From Crossiella sp. S99.2 (lineage in GTDB: Bacteria; Actinomycetota; Actinomycetes; Mycobacteriales; Pseudonocardiaceae): a DNA stretch of 64,000 bases. Each line of letters begins with the position of its first letter. Position 1 is the stretch's first letter. This document shows positions 8,915-17,918 of this stretch, in pieces. Both the position numbers and the translations under genes were made by a program. Location of the stretch: the NCBI RefSeq assembly GCF_023094165.1, contig NZ_JALMDK010000008.1:186001-250000 (forward strand), given 5' to 3'. The notes under the pieces are model-generated. The model was not told the origin of the DNA and made no database searches. It was given only the letters and a program-made list of their open reading frames with translations.

Positions 8915-10513
8915 GTGGCCGTCAACATCGCGGATCTCGTCGAACATGCCGTCGATCTCGTGCCCGAGCGCGTCGCCGTGATCTGCGGTGGCCGTCAGGT
9001 CAGCTACGCGGAGCTGGAGGAGCGATCGAACAGACTCGCTCACCACCTGCGAAAAAACGGGGTCGTACCCGGTTCGCACATCGGGGTGCACTCGCGTAAC
9101 TCCATCGAGGCGGTGGAGGCGATGATCGCCGCGTACAAGCTGCGCGCGGTCGCGATCAACATCAACTACCGCTATCTCAAGAACGAGTTGCAGTACCTGT
9201 TCAGCAACGCCGACCTGGTCGCGCTGATCCACGAGCAGCGGCACAGCGAGGTGGTCGCCGAAGTGCTGCCGCAGGTCCCTGGGCTGCGGCACACCGTGGT
9301 CATCCCGGATGAGTCTGGCCAGGAGTTCACCGGCGTGGCCTACCCGGACGCGCTCGCCGACGGCGCCCCGGACCGCGATTTCGCCGAGCGCAGCCCCGAC
9401 GATCACTACATCCTCTACACCGGCGGCACCACCGGCCATCCCAAGGGCGTGGTGTGGCGGCACGAGGACATCTGGCGGGTGCTCGGCGGCGGCATCGACT
9501 TCCTCAGCGGCGCCCGCCTGCCCGACGAATGGCACCAATGCCGCGCTGGTAGGGACTTCGCGCTGATCCGGCTGCCGGTGGCCCCGCTCATCCACGGCGC
9601 CGCGCAGTGGGCCACCTTCCAGAGCCTGTTCGGCGGCGGCACCGTGGTGCTGGTGCCGCACTTCGACGCGGACGAGGTGTGGCGGGCGATCGGGCGGCAC
9701 CGGGTCAACGTGCTCACCATCGTCGGCGACGCCATGGCCCGCCCGCTCATCGAGGCATACCACCGCGGCGGCTACGACGCCTCCTCGCTGTACGCGGTCT
9801 CCAGCAGCGCGGCGTTGTTCTCGCCCAGTGTCAAGGAACAGTACGTCGCCGCGCTGCCCAACATCATGCTCACCGACGCGATCGGCTCCTCCGAGACCGG
9901 GTTCAGCGGCATCGGCGTGATCGGCCGCGACGGGCAGCCCAAGGACGGCCCCCGGGTCAAGGTGGACGCGGACACCGTGGTGATCGGCGAGGACGGAAAG
10001 CCAGTGGCCCCAGGGGTTGTGGGCAGGTTGGCGCGGTCGGGGCACGTGCCGTTGGGCTATTACAAGGATCCGGTCAAGACCGCGACCATGCTCACCGAGA
10101 TAGACGGCCGCCGCTACGCCATCCCCGGCGACTACGCCAGGGTCGAGGCCGACGGCACGGTCACCTTGCTGGGCCGGGGAAACACCAGCATCAACACCGC
10201 GGGCGAGAAGGTCTACCCGGAGGAGGTCGAAGGCGCGCTCAAATCGCATCCGGACGTCTTCGACGCGCTCGTGGTCGGCATCCCGGACGACCGGCTCGGC
10301 CGCCGGGTGGCCGCGCTGGTGCAACCCAGACCCGGTGCCACACCGAGCTTTGCCGCGCTGGACGAGCATGTCCGCGGCCTGATCGCCGGGTACAAGGTGC
10401 CGCGCAGCCTGTGGCTGGTCACCGAGATCGGCCGCACCGCCAGCGGGAAACCGGATTACCGCTGGGCGCAACGCTATGTCGAGGAGCACCGGGATGCGAA
10501 CGTCGCTGTGTGA
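8915..10513 (+). CDS. fadD19: Steroid side-chain acyl-CoA ligase FadD19
   Basis: The product has 532 residues from the GTG at 8915 and starts VAVNIADLVEHAVDLVPERV, the N-terminus typical of FadD19 (Rv3515c). It has the P-loop YTGGTTGHPKG, MWRHED-like VWRHED, DAIGSSETGFSG and GDYARVE motifs, and ends the catalytic domain with TASGKPDYRW. FadD19 activates the C26/C27 carboxylate of 3-oxocholestenoate-type intermediates to CoA thioesters, the entry to side-chain beta-oxidation. An upstream TTG (8879) would place the KstR box inside the gene and is less likely. No ribosome site is visible; the -10 element 6 bases upstream suggests a leaderless transcript. The 3' end overlaps the next gene by 20 bases. 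Confidence 0.92.
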   Translation: MAVNIADLVEHAVDLVPERVAVICGGRQVSYAELEERSNRLAHHLRKNGVVPGSHIGVHSRNSIEAVEAMIAAYKLRAVAININYRYLKNELQYLFSNADLVALIHEQRHSEVVAEVLPQVPGLRHTVVIPDESGQEFTGVAYPDALADGAPDRDFAERSPDDHYILYTGGTTGHPKGVVWRHEDIWRVLGGGIDFLSGARLPDEWHQCRAGRDFALIRLPVAPLIHGAAQWATFQSLFGGGTVVLVPHFDADEVWRAIGRHRVNVLTIVGDAMARPLIEAYHRGGYDASSLYAVSSSAALFSPSVKEQYVAALPNIMLTDAIGSSETGFSGIGVIGRDGQPKDGPRVKVDADTVVIGEDGKPVAPGVVGRLARSGHVPLGYYKDPVKTATMLTEIDGRRYAIPGDYARVEADGTVTLLGRGNTSINTAGEKVYPEEVEGALKSHPDVFDALVVGIPDDRLGRRVAALVQPRPGATPSFAALDEHVRGLIAGYKVPRSLWLVTEIGRTASGKPDYRWAQRYVEEHRDANVAV

Positions 10514-11591
10514 GACCCTGGGCATCGAGTACCCGGTGCTCGGGTTCACCCCGTCCGAACAGGTCGCCGCCGCGATCAGCCGAGCCGGGGGACTCGGTGT
10601 GCTCGGCTGTGTGCGCTACAACCGGGCCGAGGACCTGGACGCCGCTCTGGACTGGATGGACGCCAACACCGACGGCAAACCCTACGGCGTGGACATCGTC
10701 ATGCCCGCGGCAGCGCCGAAAGAGGGCACCGCGGTCGACTTGGACGCGCTGATCCCCTTGGCACACCGGGAGTTCGTGCACCGCACCCTCGCCCAACTCG
10801 GCGTACCGGAGACCGCCGAGACCGAACCCGGCGGTGTGCTCGGCTGGCTGCACTCAGTCGCACGGTCCCATGTGGACGTTGCCCTCGGGCATCCGATCCG
10901 GTTGATCGCCAACGCGCTCGGCCCGCCGCCCATCGACGTGATCGACCGCGCGCACCAGCACGACGTCCTGGTCGCCGCGCTGGCCGGCCGGGCCGAGCAC
11001 GCGGTCCGGCACGTCTACGGCGGGGTGGACATCGTGGTCTCCCAAGGTTATGAGGCGGGCGGGCACACCGGGGAGATCGCCACCATGGTGCTGCTGCCCG
11101 AGATCGTGGACGCCGTCGGCGCCCGGGTCCCGGTGCTCGCCGCGGGCGGCATCGGCTCCGGCCGCCAGGCCGCCGCGGCCATCGCCCTTGGCGCGCAAGG
11201 GGTCTGGATGGGTTCCTACTGGCTCACCAGCGCCGAATACACCCTCGGCGGCCCCAATTCGGCCACCCAGCGCGCCCTCCTCGCGGCCCGCTCCAGCGAC
11301 ACCGTGCGCTCCCGCATCTACACCGGCAAACCCGCCCGGCTGCTGCGCACCCGCTGGACCGAAGCCTGGGCCGCGCCGGACGCGCCCGAACCACTGCCGA
11401 TGCCGTTGCAGAACCTCCTGGTCAGCCAGGCGCACCAGCGGCTCGCCGCCGCCGATGACCCCGAGGTGGTGGCGATGCCGGTCGGCCAGATCGTCGGCCG
11501 GATGAACCAGGTCCGCCCGGTCGCGCGGATCATGACCGAACTGGTCGCCGAATACCAGGAGACCGTGCGCAGGCTCGCCGAACTTGGCTGA
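10494..11591 (+). CDS. Nitronate monooxygenase-like flavoprotein (2-nitropropane dioxygenase family)
   Basis: The product is a 365-residue TIM-barrel FMN protein. The N-terminus has LGIEYPVLGF; the phosphate/flavin region shows SQGYEAGGHTGE, VPVLAAGGIGSGRQ and LGAQGVWMGSYWL, all characteristic of the family. Family members oxidise alkyl nitronates, but several actinobacterial homologues sit in steroid clusters and may be enoyl-CoA or ketosteroid oxidoreductases. GAGGAG (10481-10486) lies 7 bases before the ATG, and the gene overlaps the end of fadD19, so they are probably co-transcribed from the KstR-like box at 8891. The specific substrate is unknown. Confidence 0.83.
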   Translation: MRTSLCETLGIEYPVLGFTPSEQVAAAISRAGGLGVLGCVRYNRAEDLDAALDWMDANTDGKPYGVDIVMPAAAPKEGTAVDLDALIPLAHREFVHRTLAQLGVPETAETEPGGVLGWLHSVARSHVDVALGHPIRLIANALGPPPIDVIDRAHQHDVLVAALAGRAEHAVRHVYGGVDIVVSQGYEAGGHTGEIATMVLLPEIVDAVGARVPVLAAGGIGSGRQAAAAIALGAQGVWMGSYWLTSAEYTLGGPNSATQRALLAARSSDTVRSRIYTGKPARLLRTRWTEAWAAPDAPEPLPMPLQNLLVSQAHQRLAAADDPEVVAMPVGQIVGRMNQVRPVARIMTELVAEYQETVRRLAELG

Positions 11592-11695
11592 AAGTCCACA
11601 CCCGGTCAGCAAGTTCCCCCCGATCGGAGGTTGAGCCCGCACCGGCGGCCGCGCAGGCTCGCTGAGGACCGGGTGCCGATCGGGAGGATCGAACC

Positions 11696-14600
11696 GTGCG
11701 GGTGAGACATCGGGCCGTGCTTGCGACAACGTTGTCAGCGGCTCTGCTGGCCGGTGGGCAGTTGCCGATCGGCACGGCGCAACCAGCCTTGGACGTGTAC
11801 TCCTACCTGGAGAATCCGCGGATCACCGGTGAGGGCCAGGAGCCGCACCACGCCGAACTGCGGCCCTATACCGATCACGCCGCCGCGCTGCGCGGGGATG
11901 AACGCACGCCGTTCACGCAGAGCCTGGACGGTGACTGGAAGATCCAGATGGCCGAGCTGCCGGAGAAGGTGCCAGCCGGGTTCAGCGCCGCCGACTACGA
12001 CGTGCGCGGCTGGCGCACCGTGCGGGTGCCGCACACCTGGCAGACCGACGGTCTGGACCACCCGATCTTCCGCAACATCGCCGAGGAGATCGTGCCGGAC
12101 ACCCCGCCCAAGGTGCCCAGGGACATCAATCCGACCGCGGCCTACGCCAAGGACTTCACCGTCCCCGCTGACTTCGCCGACCGCCGCACCATGCTCCGCT
12201 TCGAGGGCACCACGTCCAGCTATTTCGTGTGGGTCAACGGAAAACGGGTCGGCTACGACCAGGGCGGCTACACCCCGGCCGAGTTCGACATCACCGACGC
12301 GCTGCGGCCGGGCACCAACCGGCTGGCCGTGCAGGTGCACCGCTGGGCCGCTGGGGCCTACCTGGAGGACGTCGACCAGTGGCGCTTCGCCGGGATCTTC
12401 CGCTCGGTGTGGCTCTACTCCACCCCTGCCAGCTTCCTCCGCGATCTCACCGTGCACACCGATCTGGACGACAACCACCGGGACGCGCGACTGGACGCCA
12501 CCATCGAACTCGCCCGCAAACCCGGTGGCAGCAACGGGAAACACCGGGTCAACGCGACCGTGTACGAGGCGGGCGGCCGGGTGATCGCCACCGCCACCGG
12601 CGAGGCGGAGCTGACCGGCGAGACCGCCAAACTCACCCTGAGCACCCCGTTGACCAACCCGGCCAAGTGGACCGACGAGACCCCGAACCTGCACGCCCTG
12701 GTGCTGGAACTCGTTGGCCCGGACGGGAAAACCGTGCACACCACCAGGGAGACCATCGGCTTCCGCGAACTGTCCATCAAGGACAAGCAGCTGCTGGTCA
12801 ACGGCAAACAGGTGCTGTTCAAGGGCGTCAACCGGGCCGAGACCGACGCCCGGCACGGCAGGCACCAGCCGCGGGACAAGCAGCTCCAGGATGTGCGGCT
12901 GATGAAGCAGCTGCACGTGAACGCGGTGCGCACCTCGCATTACCCGTCCGATCCGCACTTCTACGACCTGGCCGACCAGCACGGGCTGTGGATCGACGAC
13001 GAGGTGGACATCGAGACCCACTCCCGCGAGCACTGCCCGAGCAACTGCCTGGCGGACAAGCCGGAATGGCAGGACGCGTTCCTGGAACGGTTCGTGGCCA
13101 TGGTGCAGCGGGACAAGAACCACCCCAGCGTGTTCATGTGGGACACCGGCAACGAGGCCGGGCTCGGCGCAGGCCACTACAAGATGGCCGAGTGGGCCAA
13201 GAAGAACGCGCCCGGCCGTCCCCTCTACCACCAGTCCAACCGGCCCGACGGCGACGCACCGTACGCGGACGTATGGGGACCGCGATACCCGCACCCGGAC
13301 GAGCACGCCAAACAGGGCCGGGACAGCACAAAACCGGTCATCATGGGCGAATACGCGCACGCCCAGGGCAACAGCCTCGGCAACTTCCGCGAGTTCTGGG
13401 ACGTCATCCGGGCCAATCCGGTGCTGCAGGGCGGATTCATCTGGGACTGGGCCGAGCAGAACCTGAGCCTGCCGCTGAAACTCACCCCGGACCACTCGCC
13501 CAACAAGATCACCGCGCACCTCAACGGGATGCCGGAACTGGTGGACGGCAGGCGCGGCAAGGCGGTCAGCCTGTCCGGCCTGGACGATTTCGTCGAGGTC
13601 TACCGGGATCGCAAGCTCGACCTCACCGGGCCGCTCACCCTGGACGCCTGGGTGAAACCGGCCACCCAGTGGCGCGGCGACTTCACCGTGATCGCCAAGG
13701 GCGACCACCAGTTCGCGCTGAAGATGAAGGACCAGCGCACCCTGGAGTTCTTCGTGTACTCCCAAGGTGATTGGCGGTTCGTGCACGCCACCGTGCCCGC
13801 CGACTTCTTCGGCAACTGGCACCGGGTCAGCGGCAGCTACGACGGAGCCATGCTGCGCCTCTACATCGACGGCAAGGAGGTCGGCCAGAAAGCCTGGTCC
13901 GGCCCGGTGAACAACACTGCCGAGCAGGTCAACATCGGCCGCAACTCCGAACTGCACGAGGACCATAACGGCCGGATGGCGCACGGACTGATCGACGACG
14001 CCCGGGTGTACGACCGGGCGCTGAGCGCGCAGGAGCTGGCCGCCGATCCGAGCGGCACCGCGGTGCTGGCGCTGGACTTCGACCGGACCGTGGACGCGGG
14101 CCGGTACGACTCCTTCGGCGCGCACCAGTCCGGCGCGGACGGCCTGGTGGACGCGGACCGGCGACTCCAGCCGGAAACCGCGCAACTGGCCTGGGCGCAC
14201 CAGCCGCTGCGCTTCGCCTACGCCGACGGGAACCTGCGGATCAGCAACGAGCAGCGGTTCGCGCCGATCGAGGGCGTGCGGCTGCACTGGCGGATCACCG
14301 AGGGCGGCAAGGACATCCGGCAGGGCGAGCAGCCGCTGCGGGTCGAACCCGGCCAGACCATGACCGTGCCGATCCCGGCCGTGGCCAACCCCGCCGACCG
14401 GGAGCGGTTCCTCACCGCGCGGGTGCTGCGACCCGGCGGCGAACTGTTTGCGCACGACCAGTTCGGCGCGGGCGGCAAGGTGGTGCCCGGCGCCGCCCCG
14501 CCCCCGGCCACCGGACGACCCGTCCTCGTGAACGGCTTCAACCAGGTCGTGGTGCAGGGCAACGGGTTCCGCTATGTGGTGGACAAGCGCACCGGCACGC

Positions 14601-15406
14601 TCAGCTCGATGCGGGTCGGCGAGGTCGAACTGCTCAAGCAGGGCCCTCGGCTCAACGCCTGGCGCGCGCCGATCGACAACGAGGCGGTGGACTGGGGCCA
14701 GGCCGAGGCGCCGCTGTGGCGGGCCGCCGGACTGGACCGGCTGCGCACCAAGGTCGACTCGGTCGCGGTGGAGGGCAACGCGGTGGTGGTGCGCAGCACG
14801 GTGGCCGCCCCCGACGTCGCCGACGCTTCCTTCGGGCAGACCGTGCGGTACACAGTGGACGGTGCGGGCACCATCTCGCTCGGCCACGAGGTGCGGCCGG
14901 CCGGCCGGATGCGCACCCTGCCGTACCTGCCGCGGATCGGGTTCAGCCTCGGCGTGCCCGCGGAGTTCCAGCGGTTCGCCTGGTACGGAAGGCAGATCGA
15001 GAGCTACAACGACCGGCGCGAGGGCAGCCCGATCGGCGTGTGGCAGTCCACAGTGGACGCTGAACAGCGCGGGTACGGAAAGCCGCAGGATCACGGCAAC
15101 CGGACGGACTCCCGGTGGGCGCTGCTCACTGACGGGCGCACCGGCGGGCTGCTGATCAGCGGGGTCAACGACGTCAGCGTGAGCAGCTACGACGACACCG
15201 ACCGGGCCGAGTACCCGTTCCAGCTGAAGAAGAATCCGGGCTGGACCACGCTCAGCGCCGCCTACGCCGCCAGTGGCGTCGGCGACACCCCGAACAACAT
15301 CCGGGCCAAGTACAAGGTCCGGGCCGATCTCGATTACAGCTACGGCATGATCCTGCGCCCGCTCAACCGCACCGAGATCAGCACCGGCCTGCCTGCCGGG
15401 AGTTAG
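11696..15406 (+). CDS. Secreted GH2 beta-galactosidase with inserted LamG-like domain
   Basis: The product has 1236 residues. A signal peptide (RVRHRAVLATT, hydrophobic core to about 28) is followed by the GH2 sugar-binding, immunoglobulin-like and TIM-barrel domains. The acid/base glutamate lies in DTGNEAG (about 485) and the nucleophile in GEYAHAQGNS (about 551). A concanavalin/LamG-like domain (about 620-780, LTLDAWVKPATQW, NIGRNSELH) is inserted before the C-terminal beta-galactosidase small-chain domain. It should hydrolyse beta-galactosides outside the cell. GGGAGGA is 7 bases before the GTG. The gene sits inside the steroid region with no functional tie to it. A palindrome GACAACGTTGTC lies in the signal-peptide codons. 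Its stop overlaps that of the convergent fadE27 by three bases. Confidence 0.9.
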   Translation: MRVRHRAVLATTLSAALLAGGQLPIGTAQPALDVYSYLENPRITGEGQEPHHAELRPYTDHAAALRGDERTPFTQSLDGDWKIQMAELPEKVPAGFSAADYDVRGWRTVRVPHTWQTDGLDHPIFRNIAEEIVPDTPPKVPRDINPTAAYAKDFTVPADFADRRTMLRFEGTTSSYFVWVNGKRVGYDQGGYTPAEFDITDALRPGTNRLAVQVHRWAAGAYLEDVDQWRFAGIFRSVWLYSTPASFLRDLTVHTDLDDNHRDARLDATIELARKPGGSNGKHRVNATVYEAGGRVIATATGEAELTGETAKLTLSTPLTNPAKWTDETPNLHALVLELVGPDGKTVHTTRETIGFRELSIKDKQLLVNGKQVLFKGVNRAETDARHGRHQPRDKQLQDVRLMKQLHVNAVRTSHYPSDPHFYDLADQHGLWIDDEVDIETHSREHCPSNCLADKPEWQDAFLERFVAMVQRDKNHPSVFMWDTGNEAGLGAGHYKMAEWAKKNAPGRPLYHQSNRPDGDAPYADVWGPRYPHPDEHAKQGRDSTKPVIMGEYAHAQGNSLGNFREFWDVIRANPVLQGGFIWDWAEQNLSLPLKLTPDHSPNKITAHLNGMPELVDGRRGKAVSLSGLDDFVEVYRDRKLDLTGPLTLDAWVKPATQWRGDFTVIAKGDHQFALKMKDQRTLEFFVYSQGDWRFVHATVPADFFGNWHRVSGSYDGAMLRLYIDGKEVGQKAWSGPVNNTAEQVNIGRNSELHEDHNGRMAHGLIDDARVYDRALSAQELAADPSGTAVLALDFDRTVDAGRYDSFGAHQSGADGLVDADRRLQPETAQLAWAHQPLRFAYADGNLRISNEQRFAPIEGVRLHWRITEGGKDIRQGEQPLRVEPGQTMTVPIPAVANPADRERFLTARVLRPGGELFAHDQFGAGGKVVPGAAPPPATGRPVLVNGFNQVVVQGNGFRYVVDKRTGTLSSMRVGEVELLKQGPRLNAWRAPIDNEAVDWGQAEAPLWRAAGLDRLRTKVDSVAVEGNAVVVRSTVAAPDVADASFGQTVRYTVDGAGTISLGHEVRPAGRMRTLPYLPRIGFSLGVPAEFQRFAWYGRQIESYNDRREGSPIGVWQSTVDAEQRGYGKPQDHGNRTDSRWALLTDGRTGGLLISGVNDVSVSSYDDTDRAEYPFQLKKNPGWTTLSAAYAASGVGDTPNNIRAKYKVRADLDYSYGMILRPLNRTEISTGLPAGS
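11725..11736. promoter_or_regulatory. LacI-type palindrome in the start of the beta-galactosidase gene
   Basis: GACAACGTTGTC is a perfect 12-bp palindrome with a central CG, the shape of LacI-family operators that control secreted glycosidases in actinomycetes. It overlaps codons 10-14. Function is inferred. Confidence 0.45.
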
Positions 15407-16485
15407 GGACGGTGGACCAGGGCGGCGCCTAGCGCACGCAGGTGCGCGGTGGCGCCGCCCAGGGCGAACTCGGCGTGTTTGGCGGCCACGAAATAGCGGT
15501 GCAGCCGGTGGTCCAGGTCGATGCCGACGCCGCCGTGCACGTGCACCGCGGTGTGCGCCACCCGGTGCCCGGCGTCGGCGGCCCAGAACTTGGCCGTGGC
15601 CAGGGCCTCCGAACTGGGCAGGCCCTCGCTGACCCGCCAGGCCGCCTGCCACAGGGTGAGCCGGATGCCCTGCACGTCCACATAGGCGTCGGCCAGTCGC
15701 TGGGCCACGGCCTGGAACTGGCCGATCGGGCGGCCGAACTGGACCCGCTCGCGGGCGTACTCGGCGGTCAGTTCCAGGGCCCGTTCGGTGATGCCGAGCT
15801 GTAGTGCGCACCAGCCGAGCACGGCCCTGGTGTGCAGGAACTCCACCGCCGCGGGGTCCAGGACCCGGTCCGCGGGCAGGGGAGTGGCGCTGAGTTCGAG
15901 CTGCGCGGTGCCTGCCCCGTCCACGATCTCCTGCCGCCGCACCGACACCCGCGGGTCCGCCGGCGTCACCAGGAACACCCGCGGCCCGTCGGGGGTGTCC
16001 GCGGGGACCAGGAAGGCCGCGGCGATCCCGCCTGCGGGGACCGCGGTCTTGGTGCCGGTGAGCAGCCAGCCGTCGCCGGTGGGTTCGGCGGTGCTGGCGG
16101 TCTCGTCGGTGAGGGCGGCGGTCAGCACCGTCTCCCCGGCCAGGGCCCCCGGCAGCCAGCGGTCGCGCGCGATCGACCCGCCGAACTCGGCGATGGCCGA
16201 GGCCGCGAGCACGGTGGAGGCCAGGTACGGCACCGGCGCGACCGCCCGGCCCAGCGCGACCAGCACCGAGCACTGCTCCAGCACGCCGTACCCGGACCCG
16301 CCCACCGCTTCCGGAATCCCGGCCCCGAGCAGCCCTGACGCCCCAAGCATATTCCACAGTGGACGGTCGAACCGGTCCGGCGCGGACTCGGCGGCCCGCA
16401 GCCGCTCCTGGGTGACCTGGTCGCTCAGGATCTCACCGGCCAAAGTGGACAGTGCGTCCTGCGCCTCGCTGCTGCTGAAGTCCAC
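15403..16485 (-). CDS. fadE27: Acyl-CoA dehydrogenase subunit FadE27 (ChsE5 type)
   Basis: The product has 360 residues from a GTG at 16485 preceded by GGAGAG. It starts VDFSSSEAQDALSTLAGEI and shows the acyl-CoA dehydrogenase architecture: LGASGLLGAGIPEAVGG, YARERVQFGRPIGQFQAV and AAWRVSEG, then VHVHGGVGIDLDHRLHRYF near the C-terminus. It is strongly reminiscent of Rv3505, one subunit of the ChsE4-ChsE5 heterotetramer that dehydrogenates the C8 steroid side-chain CoA ester. It lies directly downstream of FadE26, from which it is separated by a 92-base gap filled with the 22-bp repeat. The gap may tune expression of the two subunits. Confidence 0.9.
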   Translation of the reverse strand: MDFSSSEAQDALSTLAGEILSDQVTQERLRAAESAPDRFDRPLWNMLGASGLLGAGIPEAVGGSGYGVLEQCSVLVALGRAVAPVPYLASTVLAASAIAEFGGSIARDRWLPGALAGETVLTAALTDETASTAEPTGDGWLLTGTKTAVPAGGIAAAFLVPADTPDGPRVFLVTPADPRVSVRRQEIVDGAGTAQLELSATPLPADRVLDPAAVEFLHTRAVLGWCALQLGITERALELTAEYARERVQFGRPIGQFQAVAQRLADAYVDVQGIRLTLWQAAWRVSEGLPSSEALATAKFWAADAGHRVAHTAVHVHGGVGIDLDHRLHRYFVAAKHAEFALGGATAHLRALGAALVHRP

Positions 16486-16501
16486 GATCTCTCCAGTTCT
16501 C

Positions 16502-16570
16502 GTACGCCGAGTTGGCCAAAGTCGTACGGGTCGTTGGCCCAACTGGTACGCCGAGTTGGGCCAACTCGAC
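16502..16570. repeat. Three tandem 22-bp GTTGGCC-family repeats between fadE26 and fadE27
   Basis: GTACG recurs at 16502, 16524 and 16546, each followed by a GTTGGCC(C/A)AA core, giving a 22-bp period. The same sequence type is found at 28329-28410. Confidence 0.85.
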
Positions 16571-16577
16571 GGGCGGG

Positions 16578-17759
16578 TTAGCGGCGGATGGGGAGGCCGA
16601 GGGCGGTGGCGGCGATGATGTCGCGTTGCACCTCGTTGGTGCCGCCGCCGAAGGTCAGGATCAGGCAGGACCGGTGCAGCCGTTCGATCTTGCCGTGCAG
16701 CGCGGCCCCTGGCGCGCCCGCGCGCAGGGTGGCGGCGGGGCCGAGCACCTCCATCAGCAGCCGGTATGCCTCGGTGGCCAGTTCGGTGCCGTAGACCTTG
16801 GTGGCGGAGGCGTCCGCCGGGGTCGGGGTGTGCGCCGCGCCCCAGGCGATCCGCCAGTTCAGCAGCTTCAGGTACTCCACCTTCGCGTGCACCCTGGCCA
16901 GGTGGATCTGCACCCACTCCTGGTCGGCCACGCGCGTGCCGTCGGGCAGTTTGGTCGCCTTCGCCCAGTCCAGGACCTCCTGCAGGGCGTTGCGGATCGG
17001 CGCGGCCGAGGTGAGCGCGACGCGTTCGTGGTTGAGCTGGTTGGTGATCAGCGGCCAGCCCTTGTTCACCTCACCCACCAACGCCCCCGCGGGCACCCGG
17101 ATGTCGCTGTAGTAGGTGGCGCTGGTGCCCGGTCCGGCCATGGTGCGCACCGGCGTCCAGGAGAACCCGGGCGCGTCGGTGGGCACGATCAGCACGCTGA
17201 GACCCTTGTGCTTGGGCGCCTCCGGATCCGTGCGGCAGGCCAGCCACACGTAGTCGGCGTACTGGATCAGGCTGGTCCACATCTTCTGCCCGTTGATCAC
17301 CCACTCGTCCCCCTCGCGCACCGCCCTGGTGCGCAGCGAGGCCAGGTCGGTGCCCGCCTCCGGCTCGGAGTAGCCGATGGCGAAGTGCAGCTCACCGGCG
17401 GCGATCCGGGGCAGGAAGAAGGACTTCTGCTCGTCCGTGCCGAAGCGCATGATCGTCGGGGCCACGCTGTTGAGGGTCAGGAACGGCACCGGCGCGCCCG
17501 CGGTGGCCGCCTCGTCGGTGAAGATCAGTTGATCCAGCAGCGGGCGTTCCTGACCGCCGTACTCGCGCGGCCAGCCCAGCGCGAGCCAGCCGTCCCGGCC
17601 CATCTGCCGCACCACCTCCAGATAGGTGGCGCGGTCGCCGTAGTCCCCGCCGCCGCCGGAGTACAGCGCCGCGCGCCGCTCCGGGGTCATCAGCTCGGCG
17701 AAGTACGCCCGCAAGTCCGCGCGCAACTGCTGCTGTTCCCGCGTGAAGGCGATCCGCAT
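16578..17759 (-). CDS. fadE26: Acyl-CoA dehydrogenase subunit FadE26 (ChsE4 type)
   Basis: The product has 393 residues opening RIAFTREQQQLRADLRAYF. The segments LALGWPREYGG, IGYSEPEAGTDLASL, INGQKMWTSL, NQLNHERVAL and the C-terminal ILTFGGGTNEVQRDII match mycobacterial FadE26 (Rv3504). With FadE27 it forms the FAD-dependent dehydrogenase acting on 3-oxocholest-4-en-26-oyl-CoA. No ribosome site precedes the ATG; a TAGTAT -10 lies 6 bases upstream on this strand and overlaps a KstR-like box, so the mRNA is probably leaderless and repressed by KstR. The gene is divergent from the mce4-containing operon, as in mycobacteria. Confidence 0.93.
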   Translation of the reverse strand: MRIAFTREQQQLRADLRAYFAELMTPERRAALYSGGGGDYGDRATYLEVVRQMGRDGWLALGWPREYGGQERPLLDQLIFTDEAATAGAPVPFLTLNSVAPTIMRFGTDEQKSFFLPRIAAGELHFAIGYSEPEAGTDLASLRTRAVREGDEWVINGQKMWTSLIQYADYVWLACRTDPEAPKHKGLSVLIVPTDAPGFSWTPVRTMAGPGTSATYYSDIRVPAGALVGEVNKGWPLITNQLNHERVALTSAAPIRNALQEVLDWAKATKLPDGTRVADQEWVQIHLARVHAKVEYLKLLNWRIAWGAAHTPTPADASATKVYGTELATEAYRLLMEVLGPAATLRAGAPGAALHGKIERLHRSCLILTFGGGTNEVQRDIIAATALGLPIRR

Positions 17760-17769
17760 GGGTCAATAC

Positions 17770-17783
17770 TAGAACACGTTCTT
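17770..17783. promoter_or_regulatory. KstR-like operator in front of fadE26
   Basis: TAGAACACGTTCTT matches the KstR consensus except at the final base and lies 10 bases upstream of the fadE26 ATG, overlapping its -10 element. Confidence 0.8.
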
Positions 17784-17856
17784 TCGAATCCGGAACGTGT
17801 ACTTGAGTCTTCCACCCCGGTACACCTGTGCCACTCAGTTGGCCCTTGCTCAGATC

Positions 17857-17870
17857 GAGAACACATTCTA
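17857..17870. promoter_or_regulatory. KstR-like operator in front of the mce4-containing operon
   Basis: GAGAACACATTCTA is a degenerate KstR-like palindrome (two fixed bases differ). It touches TAGTGT (17869-17874), a plausible -10 for the operon starting at 17919. Confidence 0.62.
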
Positions 17871-17918
17871 GTGTCGGTCCCCATCCGAGGGCACACTACT
17901 CATCGAGGAGTGGATTCG

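Noticed and set aside
11735..16357. A 1540-codon open frame antisense to the GH2 and running into fadE27
   Set aside because: It has no recognisable domain, is Arg/His/Gly-rich as expected for the opposite strand of high-GC genes, and lies over two well-supported genes.
17794..17804. A fifth KstR-like half site (GGAACGTGTAC)
   Set aside because: The right half reads GTA, not GTT, and the outer bases do not match; too weak to list.
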